A program made the translations under genes and the position numbers. A model generated the notes under the pieces. It had not been told where the DNA came from, did not search any database, and worked only from the letters and a program-made list of their open reading frames with translations. Below, piece by piece: positions 27,486-37,291 of a DNA stretch of 64,000 bases. The stretch's first letter is position 1; each line of letters opens with the position of its first letter. This DNA is from Laribacter hongkongensis DSM 14985 (GTDB lineage: Bacteria; Pseudomonadota; Gammaproteobacteria; Burkholderiales; Aquaspirillaceae): assembly GCF_000423285.1 (NCBI RefSeq), contig NZ_AUHR01000006.1:62001-126000 (forward strand), in the 5' to 3' direction.

Positions 27486-29230
27486 GACGCCCGCCTGCGC
27501 AGGCGTTCTCCCAACTCGCGCTTTTCGCTTTCGCTCAGCACGCCTTCGGCGGCGCGGCGGGTCAGTTGTTCTACGCGCTCACGGTTCAGCTGTCCGTAAA
27601 ACTGCTCGACCATGGCGACAAACTCGTCGCGCAAGGGCGTGGCCGTGGCAGCGGGGTCAGCCAGGAGGGTAGCCCACAACGGGTCAAGCTGCTCGCCCAG
27701 GGCTGTTTCACGCAGCCGTTCCTGCAAGGTGACACTGCCGGTGACGCCGCCGTTCTGGATCAGCTCGGCCAGCTCGGCCAGGGTACGCGCCTCGCCGGCC
27801 AGGGATTCCACCGCAGGCCATTCGACCGCTTCGGCCAGCACAGGTTCCAGCAGCAAGGCCCGGATCAGCCAGCGCACCGGTGACATTTCGCTGCGGTGCC
27901 CGCCACGAACCGGTGGCGGACCGGACTTGCGCCCCAGTCCCTTGCGCAGCCCCCACAGACGGTCAAGGTCATCAAGCGACAGACGGGCAAGCTCCGCCAG
28001 TTTTTTACGCAATAGCACGGCCAGCGCCGGTGTTTTCACCTGCATGACCAGCGGCTTGGCCAGGTTGAGCAGTTCGGCCCGGCCTTCGTCGCTGTCAAGG
28101 TCGACACGGGCGGCCAGTTCCTGGGTCAGGTACACCGACAACGGCAGAGAGCGTTGCTGGATCCAGTCTTCCAGCGCTTCGGCACCGTATTCGCGCACGA
28201 AGCTGTCCGGATCATGCTCGACCGGCAGGAACAGGAAATCCACCCGCTTGCCGTCACGCAGTTCCGGCAGCACGTTTTCCAGCGCCCGCCAGGCGGCGCG
28301 CTGGCCGGCCTTGTCGCCGTCAAAGCAGAACACTACGCGGTCGGCGTGGCGGAACAGCTTGTGTACGTGCGTCGACGTGGTGGAGGTACCCAGCGTGGCC
28401 ACCGCGTAGGGCACGCCGTGCTGGGCCAGTGCCACCACGTCCATGTAGCCTTCGACCACCAGCACGCGGTTGCGCTCGCGGATGGCCTCGCGCCCCTCGA
28501 AAAGGCCGTACAGTTCACGCCCTTTTTCAAACAGCGGCGTTTCCGGCGAATTGAGGTATTTGGGTTCGCCCTTGTCGAGAATGCGCCCGCCAAAGGCAAT
28601 CACCCGGCCGCGCACGTCGCGGATGGGAAACATCACCCGCTCGCGGAAACGGTCGTAGCGGCTGCCGTCATCACGACGGATCACCAGTCCGGCCTCGAGC
28701 AGGCGATCGTCCAGATAATCGGGAAAAACACCCTGCAAGGCGGTGCGGCCGGCCGGAGCCCAGCCGAGGCCGAAACGGGCGGCGATTTCGCCGGTCAGGC
28801 CACGGCGCTTCAGGTAGTCGATGGCGAGCGTGGAACGCTTGAGTTCGCGCTTGTAGAAACGCGCGGCCTCCAGCATGACATCGTGCAGGGTTTCTGCAGT
28901 CTGGCGTCGCTGCGCTTCTTCGCGGGCGGCCTCCTGGGCCACTTGCGGCACGGTCAGCCCCACCTGCTGCGCCAGCTCGCTGACGGCATCGACAAAGCCG
29001 TAGCCGCCGTGCTCGATCAGGAACGAAATCGCCGTGCCGTGCGCGCCACAGCCAAAGCAGTGATAGAACTGCTTGGTCGGGCTCACCGAAAACGAGGGCG
29101 ATTTTTCCTTGTGGAACGGGCAGCAGGCCATGTAGTCGCGCCCGGCCTTCTTGAGCGGCACGTAGCGCTCCACCACGTCGACGATGTCGACGCGGGACAG
29201 GAGCTGGTCGATGAAATCCTGGGGAATCAC
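27476..29230 (-). CDS. dnaG: DNA primase
   Basis: 584 residues with a GTG start. Makes RNA primers for replication at the fork and binds the DnaB helicase. The N-terminal CHC2 zinc finger has Cys37, His40, Cys58 and Cys61 ([18 protein letters not shown]). The TOPRIM catalytic core has [15 protein letters not shown] and [17 protein letters not shown]. The C-terminal region corresponds to the DnaB-binding domain. The stop codon lies inside a terminator hairpin. Confidence 0.97.
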   Translation of the reverse strand: MIPQDFIDQLLSRVDIVDVVERYVPLKKAGRDYMACCPFHKEKSPSFSVSPTKQFYHCFGCGAHGTAISFLIEHGGYGFVDAVSELAQQVGLTVPQVAQEAAREEAQRRQTAETLHDVMLEAARFYKRELKRSTLAIDYLKRRGLTGEIAARFGLGWAPAGRTALQGVFPDYLDDRLLEAGLVIRRDDGSRYDRFRERVMFPIRDVRGRVIAFGGRILDKGEPKYLNSPETPLFEKGRELYGLFEGREAIRERNRVLVVEGYMDVVALAQHGVPYAVATLGTSTTSTHVHKLFRHADRVVFCFDGDKAGQRAAWRALENVLPELRDGKRVDFLFLPVEHDPDSFVREYGAEALEDWIQQRSLPLSVYLTQELAARVDLDSDEGRAELLNLAKPLVMQVKTPALAVLLRKKLAELARLSLDDLDRLWGLRKGLGRKSGPPPVRGGHRSEMSPVRWLIRALLLEPVLAEAVEWPAVESLAGEARTLAELAELIQNGGVTGSVTLQERLRETALGEQLDPLWATLLADPAATATPLRDEFVAMVEQFYGQLNRERVEQLTRRAAEGVLSESEKRELGERLRRRASTP

Positions 29231-29251
29231 GGTGTCCGGGCTTCCGCAGCC

Positions 29252-29701
29252 TTACCGGCCGGCAAGGCGGGTCTTGATGCGGCTGGACACGGCACCCATG
29301 TCGGCCCGCCCGGCCAGCTGTCCGCGCAGCACGCCCATCACCTTGCCCATGTCGCCCATGCCGGCAGCACCGGTGGTGCTGATGGCCGATTCGATCAGGG
29401 CATCGATTTCCGCTTCATTCAGCGGCTGCGGCAGGTAGACGGCAAACACGTCCATTTCGGCCTGCTCCTTGTCGGCCAGATCGGCCCGCTGGGCGGCCTG
29501 GTACTGGCTGATGCTGTCACGCCGCTGCTTGAGCTGCTTGTCGATCACGGCAATGATGGCAGCGTCGTCAAGCTCGATCCGTTCATCCACTTCTTTTTGC
29601 TTGATGGCCGCCAGCAACAGCCGCAGCGCACCCAAACGCACGCTGTCCTTGGCCTTCATGGCGGTTTTCATGTCGTCGGTGATGCGGGTCTTGAGCGTCA
29701 T
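29252..29701 (-). CDS. yqeY: GatB/YqeY domain protein
   Basis: 149 residues. Small two-part helical protein related to the tail domain of the tRNA amidotransferase subunit GatB. Typical motifs are the LKTRITDDMKTAMKAKD start, LRLLLAAIKQKEVD and GDMGKVMGVL near the end. The precise role is unsettled, although tRNA-linked functions are assumed for the family. It lies between rpsU and dnaG, a common arrangement in proteobacteria, with 21 bases to dnaG. Confidence 0.93.
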   Translation of the reverse strand: MTLKTRITDDMKTAMKAKDSVRLGALRLLLAAIKQKEVDERIELDDAAIIAVIDKQLKQRRDSISQYQAAQRADLADKEQAEMDVFAVYLPQPLNEAEIDALIESAISTTGAAGMGDMGKVMGVLRGQLAGRADMGAVSSRIKTRLAGR

Positions 29702-29750
29702 GGCAATCTCGGGGGTTGAATTAGCGAACCATTATCTTGGGCCCAAATGG

Positions 29751-29780
29751 CAAAACCGCAAGCCTGGGCCTGCGGTTTTG
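29751..29780 (-). terminator. Attenuating terminator between rpsU and yqeY
   Basis: Perfect 10-bp stem CAAAACCGCA / TGCGGTTTTG with a 10-base loop, 30 bases after rpsU. This matches the position of the partial terminator between rpsU and dnaG in E. coli, which makes S21 more abundant than primase. Confidence 0.75.
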
Positions 29781-29810
29781 TTCCTGCTTGGGATCGCGGT
29801 ACCGAAAAAA

Positions 29811-30023
29811 TCAGTAGAGCTTCGGCGGCAGCATCTGGCTGCGCAGGCGCTTGTAGTGACGCTTGACGGCAGCAGCTTTTTTGCGCTTGCGCTCAGTGGT
29901 CGGCTTTTCGTAGAACTCGCGGGCGCGCAGTTCGGTCAAGAGGCCGGTTTTTTCGATGGAGCGCTTGAAGCGGCGCATGGCCACTTCGAACGGCTCGTTT
30001 TCTTTCACGCGAACACTGGGCAT
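29811..30023 (-). CDS. rpsU: 30S ribosomal protein S21
   Basis: 70 residues, full length. [20 protein letters not shown] start and a basic tail ([16 protein letters not shown]) are diagnostic. Component of the small ribosomal subunit platform. AAGGTGGT precedes the ATG. First gene of the macromolecular-synthesis group. Confidence 0.98.
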   Translation of the reverse strand: MPSVRVKENEPFEVAMRRFKRSIEKTGLLTELRAREFYEKPTTERKRKKAAAVKRHYKRLRSQMLPPKLY

Positions 30024-30058
30024 GAAAAATCACCACCTTAGGTAATGTGAGGTTGGAT

Positions 30059-30087
30059 AAAAAATCAACCGACAAAACGCCGGTTGA
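30059..30087 (-). terminator. Terminator hairpin between thiG and rpsU
   Basis: Stem TCAACCG / CGGTTGA (30065-30071, 30081-30087) with a 9-base loop, followed by six Us on the minus strand. It is positioned to end the spoT-thiSG transcript. It overlaps the expected start point of the rpsU promoter, so it could also act as a 5' stem in the rpsU mRNA. Confidence 0.75.
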
Positions 30088-30094
30088 GTCGGCT

Positions 30095-30122
30095 ATTCTA
30101 GCGCGAGACGCCTGCGCTGCAA
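30095..30122 (-). promoter_or_regulatory. Sigma70 promoter candidate of the rpsU operon
   Basis: Minus-strand TTGCAG (30122-30117), 16-base spacer, TAGAAT (30100-30095). The predicted start would be about 65 bases before the rpsU ATG. Confidence 0.6.
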
Positions 30123-30143
30123 ACCCCTGTTTTTGCGGGCAAC

Positions 30144-30932
30144 TCAGCTGCGCGAGGCAATGCGGCCGGCAACCGGCGAGCTGGGGCTGGCCTGATAGGG
30201 CTTTTTCGGCATGCGGCCGGCAAGCCAGGCATCACGGCCGGACTCGACGGCCAGCTTCATGGCCCGTGCCATGCGCACCGGGTCCTGGGCGGCGGCAATC
30301 GCGGTATTCATCAGCACGCCGTCGCAGCCCAGCTCCATGGCGATGCAGGCATCCGATGCGGTACCGACACCGGCATCGACCAGCACCGGCACCCGGCACT
30401 CGTCGAGGATGATCTGCAGGTTCCACGGATTGAGGATGCCCATGCCGGAGCCGATCAGGCTGGCCAGCGGCATGATGGCGCAGCAGCCGATCTGCTCCAG
30501 TTCGCGGGCCACGATCGGGTCGTCCGAGGTATACACCATCACGTCAAAACCTTCGGCCACCAGCACCTCGGCGGCTTTCAGCGTTTCACGGACGTTGGGG
30601 AACAGCGTTTTCGGGTCCCCCAGCACTTCCAGCTTGACCAGCCGGTGGTCATCCAGCAGCTCGCGCGCCAGCCTCAGGGTGCGGACGGCGTCGTCGGCGC
30701 TGAAGCAGCCGGCAGTATTGGGCAGCAGGGTATAACGGTTGGCCGGCAGGGCATCGAGCAGGCTGGGCTCGTCCGGGTTCTGGCCAAGATTGACGCGCCG
30801 GATGGCGACCGTGACGATTTCGGCGCCGGAAGCGTCCAGCGCCTCGGCAGTTTGCTGAAAATCACGGTACTTGCCGGTACCGACCAGCAGGCGCGAAGCG
30901 TAGGCGCGCCCGGCGATGACCAAGGGTTCCAT
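30144..30932 (-). CDS. thiG: Thiazole synthase ThiG
   Basis: 262 residues from ATG 30932, with GGAG upstream. Builds the thiazole phosphate ring of thiamine from deoxyxylulose phosphate, dehydroglycine and ThiS thiocarboxylate. TIM-barrel signatures are present: [35 protein letters not shown] (with the Schiff-base lysine region), [20 protein letters not shown] and [14 protein letters not shown]. It follows thiS by 50 bases. No ThiO, ThiH or TPP riboswitch is present nearby. Confidence 0.97.
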   Translation of the reverse strand: MEPLVIAGRAYASRLLVGTGKYRDFQQTAEALDASGAEIVTVAIRRVNLGQNPDEPSLLDALPANRYTLLPNTAGCFSADDAVRTLRLARELLDDHRLVKLEVLGDPKTLFPNVRETLKAAEVLVAEGFDVMVYTSDDPIVARELEQIGCCAIMPLASLIGSGMGILNPWNLQIILDECRVPVLVDAGVGTASDACIAMELGCDGVLMNTAIAAAQDPVRMARAMKLAVESGRDAWLAGRMPKKPYQASPSSPVAGRIASRS

Positions 30933-30982
30933 CTTCCACTCCAAATCACTCAACTTCAGAAATCGGCATTGCACCCGCGAAA

Positions 30983-31192
30983 TCAGCCGCCGCCGACGGC
31001 AACCACGATCTCGATCTGGCTGCCGTCACGCAGGACAGTCGCGTCATGACGGCTGCGGGGCACCAGTTCGCCATCCACCTCGACGGCCAGCCGGCGGCCG
31101 GCCAGCGAGCGCAGCGCCAGAAGGCTGGCCACGGTCTGGGGTGCCGGCAGCGACAGGGGTTCGCCGTTGACGGTCAGGGTGAGGACAGACAT
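30983..31192 (-). CDS. thiS: Sulfur carrier protein ThiS
   Basis: 69 residues. Ubiquitin-fold sulfur carrier that ends in the essential Gly-Gly tail (VAVGGG; the family tail is GG). The C-terminal glycine is adenylated and turned into a thiocarboxylate for ThiG. Directly upstream of thiG and 60 bases downstream of spoT in the same direction. Confidence 0.93.
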   Translation of the reverse strand: MSVLTLTVNGEPLSLPAPQTVASLLALRSLAGRRLAVEVDGELVPRSRHDATVLRDGSQIEIVVAVGGG

Positions 31193-31252
31193 GGATTCAC
31201 CTGCAGGACGGGATGCAAAGTGGGCGAGTGTAGAGAGCCCTGGCGAGAAACG

Positions 31253-33427
31253 CTACCCGCCGGCCACCTGCCAGCCACGGGTGGCCCGCTCGACACAGGG
31301 TTCGGCCTCGATGCGCGCAAGGACGCGCTCAAGATGGGCAACCGATTCCACTTGCAGGCGGAAGCGGATCTGCACGAAGCCTTCACCGTTGGTGGCGTCC
31401 TGCATCACGCTTTCGATATTGGCTCCGGCTTCGCTGATGCCGAGGGCAATGCCGGCCAGGGCGCCGCGCTCGTCGCGGGTCATCACCGCCACCGGTACGC
31501 TGAACGAACGCGGCGACTTGATGTCCCACTCGGCTTCCAGCTGCCGGTCAGCCTCGGCCCTCTTGGCATTGGCGCAGTCCTTGCGGTGCAGCACGATGCC
31601 CTGCCCCTTGGTCAGCACGGCCACGACCGGATCACCGGGCAGCGGCGTGCAGCAGGAAGCGTACTGGATCGAGCTGCCTTCGTTGCCACGGATCACCAGC
31701 GGACCGGTGCGGGCCGGCTCGCCCAGCACCGTGCCGGACAGTTCCAGCAGGCGGGCAGCCACGGCCATGGCCTGCTGCTTGCCGGCACCGATGCTGGCCA
31801 GCACTTCGCCGGCACTGCCGTGCCGGTCTCCGGTTTCCTTCAGGTAAGCCATCCAGACGCCGTCAGACACGACAAACGGCTGGGTGGTCAACGAGTGGAT
31901 CGACTGCTTGAGCAGCCGGTCGCCGAGCGAGCGCGCCTCTTCGTGGTGCAGGGTCTTGAGACTGCTGCGGATGGCCGAGCGCGCCCTGCCGCTGACGACA
32001 AAGTTGAGCCAGCTCGGATTGGGTCTGGCATGGGCCGCCGTGATGATTTCGACCGTGTCGCCGTTCTTGAGCTGGGTGCGCAGCGGTGCCAGGGCATGGT
32101 TGACCTTGGCGGCAATGCAGCGATGGCCGATGTCGGTATGCACGACATAGGCAAAATCGACCGGGGTAGCACCCTGCGGCAGCACCATGATCTTGCCCTT
32201 GGGCGTAAAGACGTAGACTTCGTCCGGGAACAGGTCGATCTTGATGTGCTCGAAAAACTCGACCGCATCGCCGGTTTCGGCCTGGATGTCGAGGATGTCC
32301 TGCAACCACTGGTGGGTGCGCTGGCGCGCCATGTCGAGCGAGGCGTCGCCGGACTTGTACATCCAGTGGCTGGCTACGCCGGATTCCGCCACCCGGTGCA
32401 TGTCACGGGTACGGATCTGCACCTCGATCGGCGTTCCGTAAGGACCGAACAGGGTGGTGTGCAGGCTCTGGTAGCCATTGGACTTGGGGATGGCGATGTA
32501 GTCCTTGAACTTGCCGGGAATCGGCTTGTAGAGGCTGTGCAGCGCTCCCAGGGCGAGGTAGCAGCTGGGAATGTCGTTGACGATGACGCGGAAGGCGTAG
32601 ATATCGAGCACTTCGGAAAAGCTCAGCTGCTTTTCCTGCATCTTGCGGTAGATGCTGTAGAGGTTCTTTTCCCGCCCGCGGATGCCGGCTTCGATATTGG
32701 CTTCGACCAGCTTGCGTGCAATGGCGGTGAGGATCTTGCCGACCAGCTCGCGGCGGTTGCCGCGTGCGGCCCGGACAGCCTTGGCCAGAACGGAATAGCG
32801 GTTCGGATACAGGTACTTGAAACACAGGTCTTCGAGTTCGCGGTAGACCTTGTTCAGGCCGATGCGGTTGGCCAGCGGCGTGTAGACGTCCAGTGTTTCC
32901 AGCGCGATCCGTCGTCGCTTTTCCTCGCGCATGCTGTCGAGCGTGCGCATGTTGTGCAGGCGGTCGGCCAGCTTGATGATGATGACGCGGATGTCGCGCG
33001 CCATCGCCAGCACCATCTTGCGGAAGTTTTCCGCCTGCCGGGCTTCCTTGCTCTGATATTCCAGCCGTTCGAGCTTTGACAACCCATCCACCAGCTCCGC
33101 CACCTGCTTGCCGAATTTTTCGGCCAGCGTCGCCTTGGCGACACCGGTGTCTTCCATGGTGTCGTGCAGCAGGGCAGCGGCCAGACCATGGGCGTCGAGC
33201 TTCCACTCGGTCAGTATCTGTGCGACCGACAGCGGGTGGGTGATGTAGGGCTCGCCGCTCTTGCGGGTCTGGCCGGCATGGGCGTCACGGGCAAACTCGA
33301 AAGCGGCACGGACAAACGGCAGGTCATCCGGCTTGAGATAGGTTGCAACCGTGCGCAGCAGCTCTTCGGCCTGCCCTTCCACCATGGCATCGTAATCGAC
33401 GGCAGGGGGAACAGAGGCGTGATCCAT
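31253..33427 (-). CDS. spoT: Bifunctional (p)ppGpp synthetase/hydrolase SpoT
   Basis: 724 residues. Makes and degrades the alarmone (p)ppGpp. The HD hydrolase domain is intact (His64, His88-Asp89 in LLHDTMEDT, KLADRLHNMRT), so the hydrolase should be active. The synthetase domain shows IYAFRVIV, YIAIPKSNGYQSLHTT and VEIQIRT-like VEVQIRTRDMH. A TGS domain (VYVFTPKGKIMVLPQGATPVD) and a C-terminal ACT domain follow. The gmk-rpoZ-spoT order supports spoT and not relA. Confidence 0.96.
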   Translation of the reverse strand: MDHASVPPAVDYDAMVEGQAEELLRTVATYLKPDDLPFVRAAFEFARDAHAGQTRKSGEPYITHPLSVAQILTEWKLDAHGLAAALLHDTMEDTGVAKATLAEKFGKQVAELVDGLSKLERLEYQSKEARQAENFRKMVLAMARDIRVIIIKLADRLHNMRTLDSMREEKRRRIALETLDVYTPLANRIGLNKVYRELEDLCFKYLYPNRYSVLAKAVRAARGNRRELVGKILTAIARKLVEANIEAGIRGREKNLYSIYRKMQEKQLSFSEVLDIYAFRVIVNDIPSCYLALGALHSLYKPIPGKFKDYIAIPKSNGYQSLHTTLFGPYGTPIEVQIRTRDMHRVAESGVASHWMYKSGDASLDMARQRTHQWLQDILDIQAETGDAVEFFEHIKIDLFPDEVYVFTPKGKIMVLPQGATPVDFAYVVHTDIGHRCIAAKVNHALAPLRTQLKNGDTVEIITAAHARPNPSWLNFVVSGRARSAIRSSLKTLHHEEARSLGDRLLKQSIHSLTTQPFVVSDGVWMAYLKETGDRHGSAGEVLASIGAGKQQAMAVAARLLELSGTVLGEPARTGPLVIRGNEGSSIQYASCCTPLPGDPVVAVLTKGQGIVLHRKDCANAKRAEADRQLEAEWDIKSPRSFSVPVAVMTRDERGALAGIALGISEAGANIESVMQDATNGEGFVQIRFRLQVESVAHLERVLARIEAEPCVERATRGWQVAGG

Positions 33428-33464
33428 GGTGGGCAGTCCGGGTTGCGTGACGGATCAGAGCATA

Positions 33465-33683
33465 TCAGCTACGGATAGCACGTTCGAGTACCTCGCGGCC
33501 AATCTGGCCCGCTGCGATTTCGCGCAGGGCCACGACAGTCGGCTTGTCCTTGCTGCCGGCATTGCTGTCGATCAGCAGCTGGGCGCCATTGGCAATCTGG
33601 CGGGCACGGTAAGCGGCAGCCAGGGTGAGGTCGAAACGGTTGGGAATACGCTTGAGGCAATCGTCAACGGTAATGCGGGCCAT
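33465..33683 (-). CDS. rpoZ: RNA polymerase omega subunit
   Basis: 72 residues, [19 protein letters not shown] start, then [13 protein letters not shown] and [13 protein letters not shown]. Helps assemble the beta-prime subunit and forms part of a (p)ppGpp site in proteobacteria. It lies between gmk and spoT, 37 bases upstream of spoT. Confidence 0.97.
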   Translation of the reverse strand: MARITVDDCLKRIPNRFDLTLAAAYRARQIANGAQLLIDSNAGSKDKPTVVALREIAAGQIGREVLERAIRS

Positions 33684-33727
33684 GGCAGGAAATCCTTGAA
33701 TGGTGATCTTGAAAAGGGAAAAACGGG

Positions 33728-34354
33728 TCAGCCCTGCGACTGCATGGCAGCGATCCGGCGGGCATGCCGTGTCTGCTGGCGCAGTGTACGCAGGCGCTCG
33801 GCGCGGACGATGGAGACGAGGTCCCGCACCGCTTCGTCGAGCACCTCGTTGATGACAACATAGTCAAAATTACTGACATGGTCGATCTCGCCGCGCGCTG
33901 ACGCCATGCGTTTCTGGATGGTGGCTTCATCATCCTTGCCGCGGCTGCGCAGGCGGTGTTCCAGTACTTCGACCGAGGGCGGCAGGATAAAGACGCCGAT
34001 GGCCTCGGGGAAGGTCTTGCGCACCTGTTCGGCACCCTGCCAGTCGATTTCCAGCAGGATGTCGCGTCCGGTGGACAACTGCTCGCGGATCCAGGTTTCG
34101 CTGGTGCCGTAGTAGTTGCCGTACACGTCGGCATGCTCGAGGAACTCGCCGCGGCCGATCATGGCCTCAAACGTGGCACGGTCGATGAAATGGTAATGCC
34201 GGCCGTGCACCTCACCCTCGCGCGGCGGGCGCGTGGTGTAGGACACGGAAAGCTGCACCTGGCGGTCAGCCGCCAGCAGGGCTGCCACCAGCGTGGTTTT
34301 GCCGGCCCCGGAGGGCGCAGTGACGATGAAGATGTTGCCGCCTTGCACTTGCAT
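33728..34354 (-). CDS. gmk: Guanylate kinase
   Basis: 208 residues from ATG 34354, the usual length. Phosphorylates GMP to GDP. P-loop [13 protein letters not shown]-binding [19 protein letters not shown] and the [12 protein letters not shown] block. No Shine-Dalgarno is visible before 34354. An in-frame ATG at 34411 would add 19 unconserved residues. First gene of gmk-rpoZ-spoT. Confidence 0.96.
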   Translation of the reverse strand: MQVQGGNIFIVTAPSGAGKTTLVAALLAADRQVQLSVSYTTRPPREGEVHGRHYHFIDRATFEAMIGRGEFLEHADVYGNYYGTSETWIREQLSTGRDILLEIDWQGAEQVRKTFPEAIGVFILPPSVEVLEHRLRSRGKDDEATIQKRMASARGEIDHVSNFDYVVINEVLDEAVRDLVSIVRAERLRTLRQQTRHARRIAAMQSQG

Positions 34355-34545
34355 GGGAGGAACGCGGAGCGATGAAGATGAATATTTCAGGGTATCACGA
34401 AAACAAGCCACCCCGCATCTGCCGGTCCGGACAAGGTTCTGTTAAGGAATATCGCACCAAGGGCAGCTAAGTCCGTGTTTCTTCGCATACAATACGCGCC
34501 TTTTTACACGACTCTCCCCGCATCCCACGCAGAGGTTACGCCGTC

Positions 34546-35844
34546 ATGGCTTTTCTGGAATCGTTCTTCAAGCTCAAGGAACACGGCACGTCCGTGAAAA
34601 CCGAGGTGCTGGCAGGCTTCACCACCTTCCTCACCATGGCCTACATCATCTTCGTCAACCCGGCGATCCTGTCGCAGACCGGCATGGACTTCAACGCCGT
34701 GTTCGTCGCCACCTGCGTGGCAGCCGCCATCGGCACCATGGTGATGGGGCTGGTCGCCAACTACCCGATCGCGCTGGCGCCGGGCATGGGGCTCAACGCC
34801 TACTTCACCTTTGCCGTGGTCAAGGGCATGGGCGTGCCGTGGGAAACCGCGCTGGGCGCCGTGTTCATCTCCGGCGTGATCTTCGTCATCATCACCAGCC
34901 TCAAGATCCGCGAACAGATCGTCAACGCCATCCCGCATTCGCTCAAGCTGGCCATCTCGGCCGGCGTGGGCCTCTTCCTTGCCATCATCGGCCTCAAGGG
35001 TGCCGGCGTGATCACCGGCTCCGAAGCCACCATGGTCACGCTGGGCAATGTCGCCGCCCCGACCACCCTGCTCGCCGTCTTCGGCTTCTTCGTCATCGTG
35101 GCCCTCGAATACCGCAAGGTCACCGGCGCCATCATCATCGGCGTGCTGCTGGTCACCCTACTGTCGGTCCTGCTGGGCATGACCGAATTCAAGGGCGTGT
35201 TTGCCGCCCCGCCGTCCATCGAGCCGACCTTCATGAAGATGGACATCGCCAGCGCCATCAATGCCGGCCTGATCGGCGTCATCTTCATCTTCTTCTTCAT
35301 CGACCTCTTCGACACCACCGGCACCCTGATCGGCGTATCGCACCGTGCCGGCCTGCTCGACAAGGACGGCAAGCTGCCGCGCCTGAAGCGCGCCCTGTTT
35401 GCCGATTCCACCGCCATCATGGCCGGCGGCGTACTGGGCACCTCCAGCGTCACCGCCTATGTCGAATCCGCAGCCGGCACCTCGGTCGGCGGCCGCACCG
35501 GCCTCACCGCCGTGGTGGTGGCCCTGCTGTTCCTTGCCGCCCTGTTCCTCAGCCCGCTGGCCGGCACCGTCCCGGCCTACGCCACCGCACCGGCCCTGTG
35601 CTACGTCGCCGTGCTGATGACCCGTGGCCTGGCCGAAATCGACTGGGACGACCTGACCGAATCCGCTCCGGCCGTCATCACCGCCGTCGGCATGCCCTTC
35701 ACCTACTCGATCGCCGACGGCATCGCCTTCGGCTTCATCAGCTACGCCGTGATCAAGGTACTGGCCGGCCGCTTCCGCGACCTGTCGCCGATGGTGCTGG
35801 TCATCGCAGCCCTGTTTGCCGTCAAGTTCGCGTTCTTCCACTGA
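34546..35844 (+). CDS. AzgA-type purine permease (NCS2 family)
   Basis: 432 residues, about 12-14 membrane segments. Proton-coupled uptake of adenine, guanine or hypoxanthine. Family motifs are clear: TEVLAGFTTFLTMAYIIFVNP, ALAPGMGLNAYF, FFFIDLFDTTGTLIGV, and GTSSVTAYVESAAGTSVGGRTG. Divergent from gmk, so purine uptake and GMP phosphorylation genes share a control region. TACAAT at about 34490 is a -10 candidate. No purine riboswitch was recognised. Confidence 0.94.
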   Translation: MAFLESFFKLKEHGTSVKTEVLAGFTTFLTMAYIIFVNPAILSQTGMDFNAVFVATCVAAAIGTMVMGLVANYPIALAPGMGLNAYFTFAVVKGMGVPWETALGAVFISGVIFVIITSLKIREQIVNAIPHSLKLAISAGVGLFLAIIGLKGAGVITGSEATMVTLGNVAAPTTLLAVFGFFVIVALEYRKVTGAIIIGVLLVTLLSVLLGMTEFKGVFAAPPSIEPTFMKMDIASAINAGLIGVIFIFFFIDLFDTTGTLIGVSHRAGLLDKDGKLPRLKRALFADSTAIMAGGVLGTSSVTAYVESAAGTSVGGRTGLTAVVVALLFLAALFLSPLAGTVPAYATAPALCYVAVLMTRGLAEIDWDDLTESAPAVITAVGMPFTYSIADGIAFGFISYAVIKVLAGRFRDLSPMVLVIAALFAVKFAFFH

Positions 35845-35869
35845 GTCGCGCCACTTCACGCACCCAAGC

Positions 35870-35898
35870 AAAACCGCCCGGCAGTGCCGGGCGGTTTT
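35870..35898. terminator. Bidirectional terminator between the permease gene and fliW
   Basis: AAAACCGCCCGGC / GCCGGGCGGTTTT around a 3-base loop, with A-run and T-run on opposite sides (TTTTGTTTTT on the plus strand). It lies between two convergent genes and suits both. Confidence 0.92.
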
Positions 35899-35920
35899 GT
35901 TTTTCCTGCAAGCCGGCGGC

Positions 35921-36367
35921 TCAGCTGCGGTTGCTGAAGCAGACGTCGGCCTTGAGTCCGGTCAGTTGCAGGGCAGTACGCGCCACCGGGTTGATGACCA
36001 GCGGAGCCACCAGATTCGCCTTGAGCGGCGCCAGCGCCGGGTGGGCGGCGGCCAGCACGTCCTTGTACACCATCACCAGCACCACGGCGTCCTCGGCCCG
36101 TTGCAGTTGCAGGGCTGCGGCCTGTTCGTCCGACAGCTCCAGCACGTAGCGCACTCCCAGGTTGGCCGGATCGGTCACGCTGAAAGTCAGGTCCGGCTGG
36201 TCCAGCGACTGCAGCCACCAGACGCGCGGCGCATTCGGTTCCACCCCGGCATCGTGACACAGCTGGAAGCGCCGGCAGCCCTCAAGCCCGGCCAGATCGG
36301 CCACAAACGTCAGGGCGCTGCGGTCGTCGAATTCGATGGTGCCAAGCAGGCTTGATTCAAAGTGCAT
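35921..36367 (-). CDS. fliW: Flagellar assembly factor FliW
   Basis: 148 residues from ATG 36367, preceded by GGGAGAG. Family features: short N-terminal FESSLLGTIEFDDRSALTF, the mid LEGCRRF and the C-terminal LKANLVAPLVINPVARTALQ pattern. In Bacillus and Campylobacter FliW binds both flagellin and CsrA, releasing CsrA's translational block when flagellin is secreted. No csrA lies beside it. The main flg cluster is about 9 kb away. Confidence 0.9.
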   Translation of the reverse strand: MHFESSLLGTIEFDDRSALTFVADLAGLEGCRRFQLCHDAGVEPNAPRVWWLQSLDQPDLTFSVTDPANLGVRYVLELSDEQAAALQLQRAEDAVVLVMVYKDVLAAAHPALAPLKANLVAPLVINPVARTALQLTGLKADVCFSNRS

Positions 36368-36481
36368 GGAAACTCTCCCGGGTGGGTTGGACAGGTTCAG
36401 CATTCTGTCATGCCCGGCGACAAAACGTCAGCGCTGGCCGGCGTTTTCGTCGTGCCGGACGATCCCGTAGAATGGCTCGCC

Positions 36482-37291
36482 ATGAACGACTGTCTGTATA
36501 CCGCACTCGAAACCGCGCTGCGGGAAACCGATCCGGCAGCCAAATGCCGCCAGGTACAGGCGCTGGCCGCCGCCAGCCGCACGGGCCGGCTGCGGGTCCG
36601 TACCGATGCGCCGCCGGCCGTGCCCCTGCCGGCGCCCGGTGCCCCTTCGTCCCCGCGACTGATCGATCCGCGGGACGTGCCACGCCGGCGCACCAGCTCC
36701 CGCGAAGGCCGCATCGCCCTGCTGCACGCCATTGCCCATATCGAATTCAACGCCATCAACCTGGCGCTGGATGCCGCCTGGCGCTTCCGCCGGCTGCCGG
36801 ATGCCTTCCGCGCCGACTGGATCCGGGTCGCCGAAGAAGAAGCCCGCCACTACCAGCTGGTGGTGGCACGCCTGGCCGACTACGGCTGCGCCTACGGCGA
36901 CCTGGATGCCCATGCCGGCCTGTGGGAAATGGCGGTGAAAACCGCTCACGACCCGCTGGTGCGCATGGCGCTGGTGCCACGCCTGATGGAAGCCCGTGGC
37001 CTTGACGTCAATCCGGGCATCCAGCAGAAATTTGCCGCCGCCGGCGATACCGCCTCGGTGGCGGCGCTGGAAGTCATCCTCGCCGAAGAAGTCGGCCACG
37101 TCGCCATCGGCAACCACTGGTTCGGCGTCCTGTGCCGCCAGCGCGGACTGGAACCGCTCGCGACCTTTGTCGACCTTCTGGCCGAATACGCCATTCCGGC
37201 ACCCCGGCCGCCGTTCAATCTGGCCGGGCGTCAGGCGGCCGGTTTCACGCCGGCCGAAATCGACTGGCTGACCCGTGGAGTGCCCGCATGA
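36482..37291 (+). CDS. DUF455 ferritin-like protein
   Basis: 269 residues from ATG 36482; the frame is open upstream to 36362 over the fliW start region. Helical protein with di-iron style residues: AHIEFNAINLALDAAWRF, then EEEARHYQLVVARL and, later, ILAEEVGHVAIGNHWF, i.e. repeated E...EXXH patterns. DUF455 proteins are recalled as ferritin-like and sometimes annotated as tRNA-modification-like, but the activity is unknown. It overlaps the next gene by ATGA. Confidence 0.85.
   Translation: MNDCLYTALETALRETDPAAKCRQVQALAAASRTGRLRVRTDAPPAVPLPAPGAPSSPRLIDPRDVPRRRTSSREGRIALLHAIAHIEFNAINLALDAAWRFRRLPDAFRADWIRVAEEEARHYQLVVARLADYGCAYGDLDAHAGLWEMAVKTAHDPLVRMALVPRLMEARGLDVNPGIQQKFAAAGDTASVAALEVILAEEVGHVAIGNHWFGVLCRQRGLEPLATFVDLLAEYAIPAPRPPFNLAGRQAAGFTPAEIDWLTRGVPA

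Noticed and set aside
31193-31252. Possible TPP riboswitch before thiS
   Set aside because: Only 60 bases separate spoT and thiS and no conserved THI-element sequence is present.
34412-34545. Possible purine riboswitch before the AzgA-type permease
   Set aside because: No three-way-junction signature could be traced; only a -10-like TACAAT was seen.
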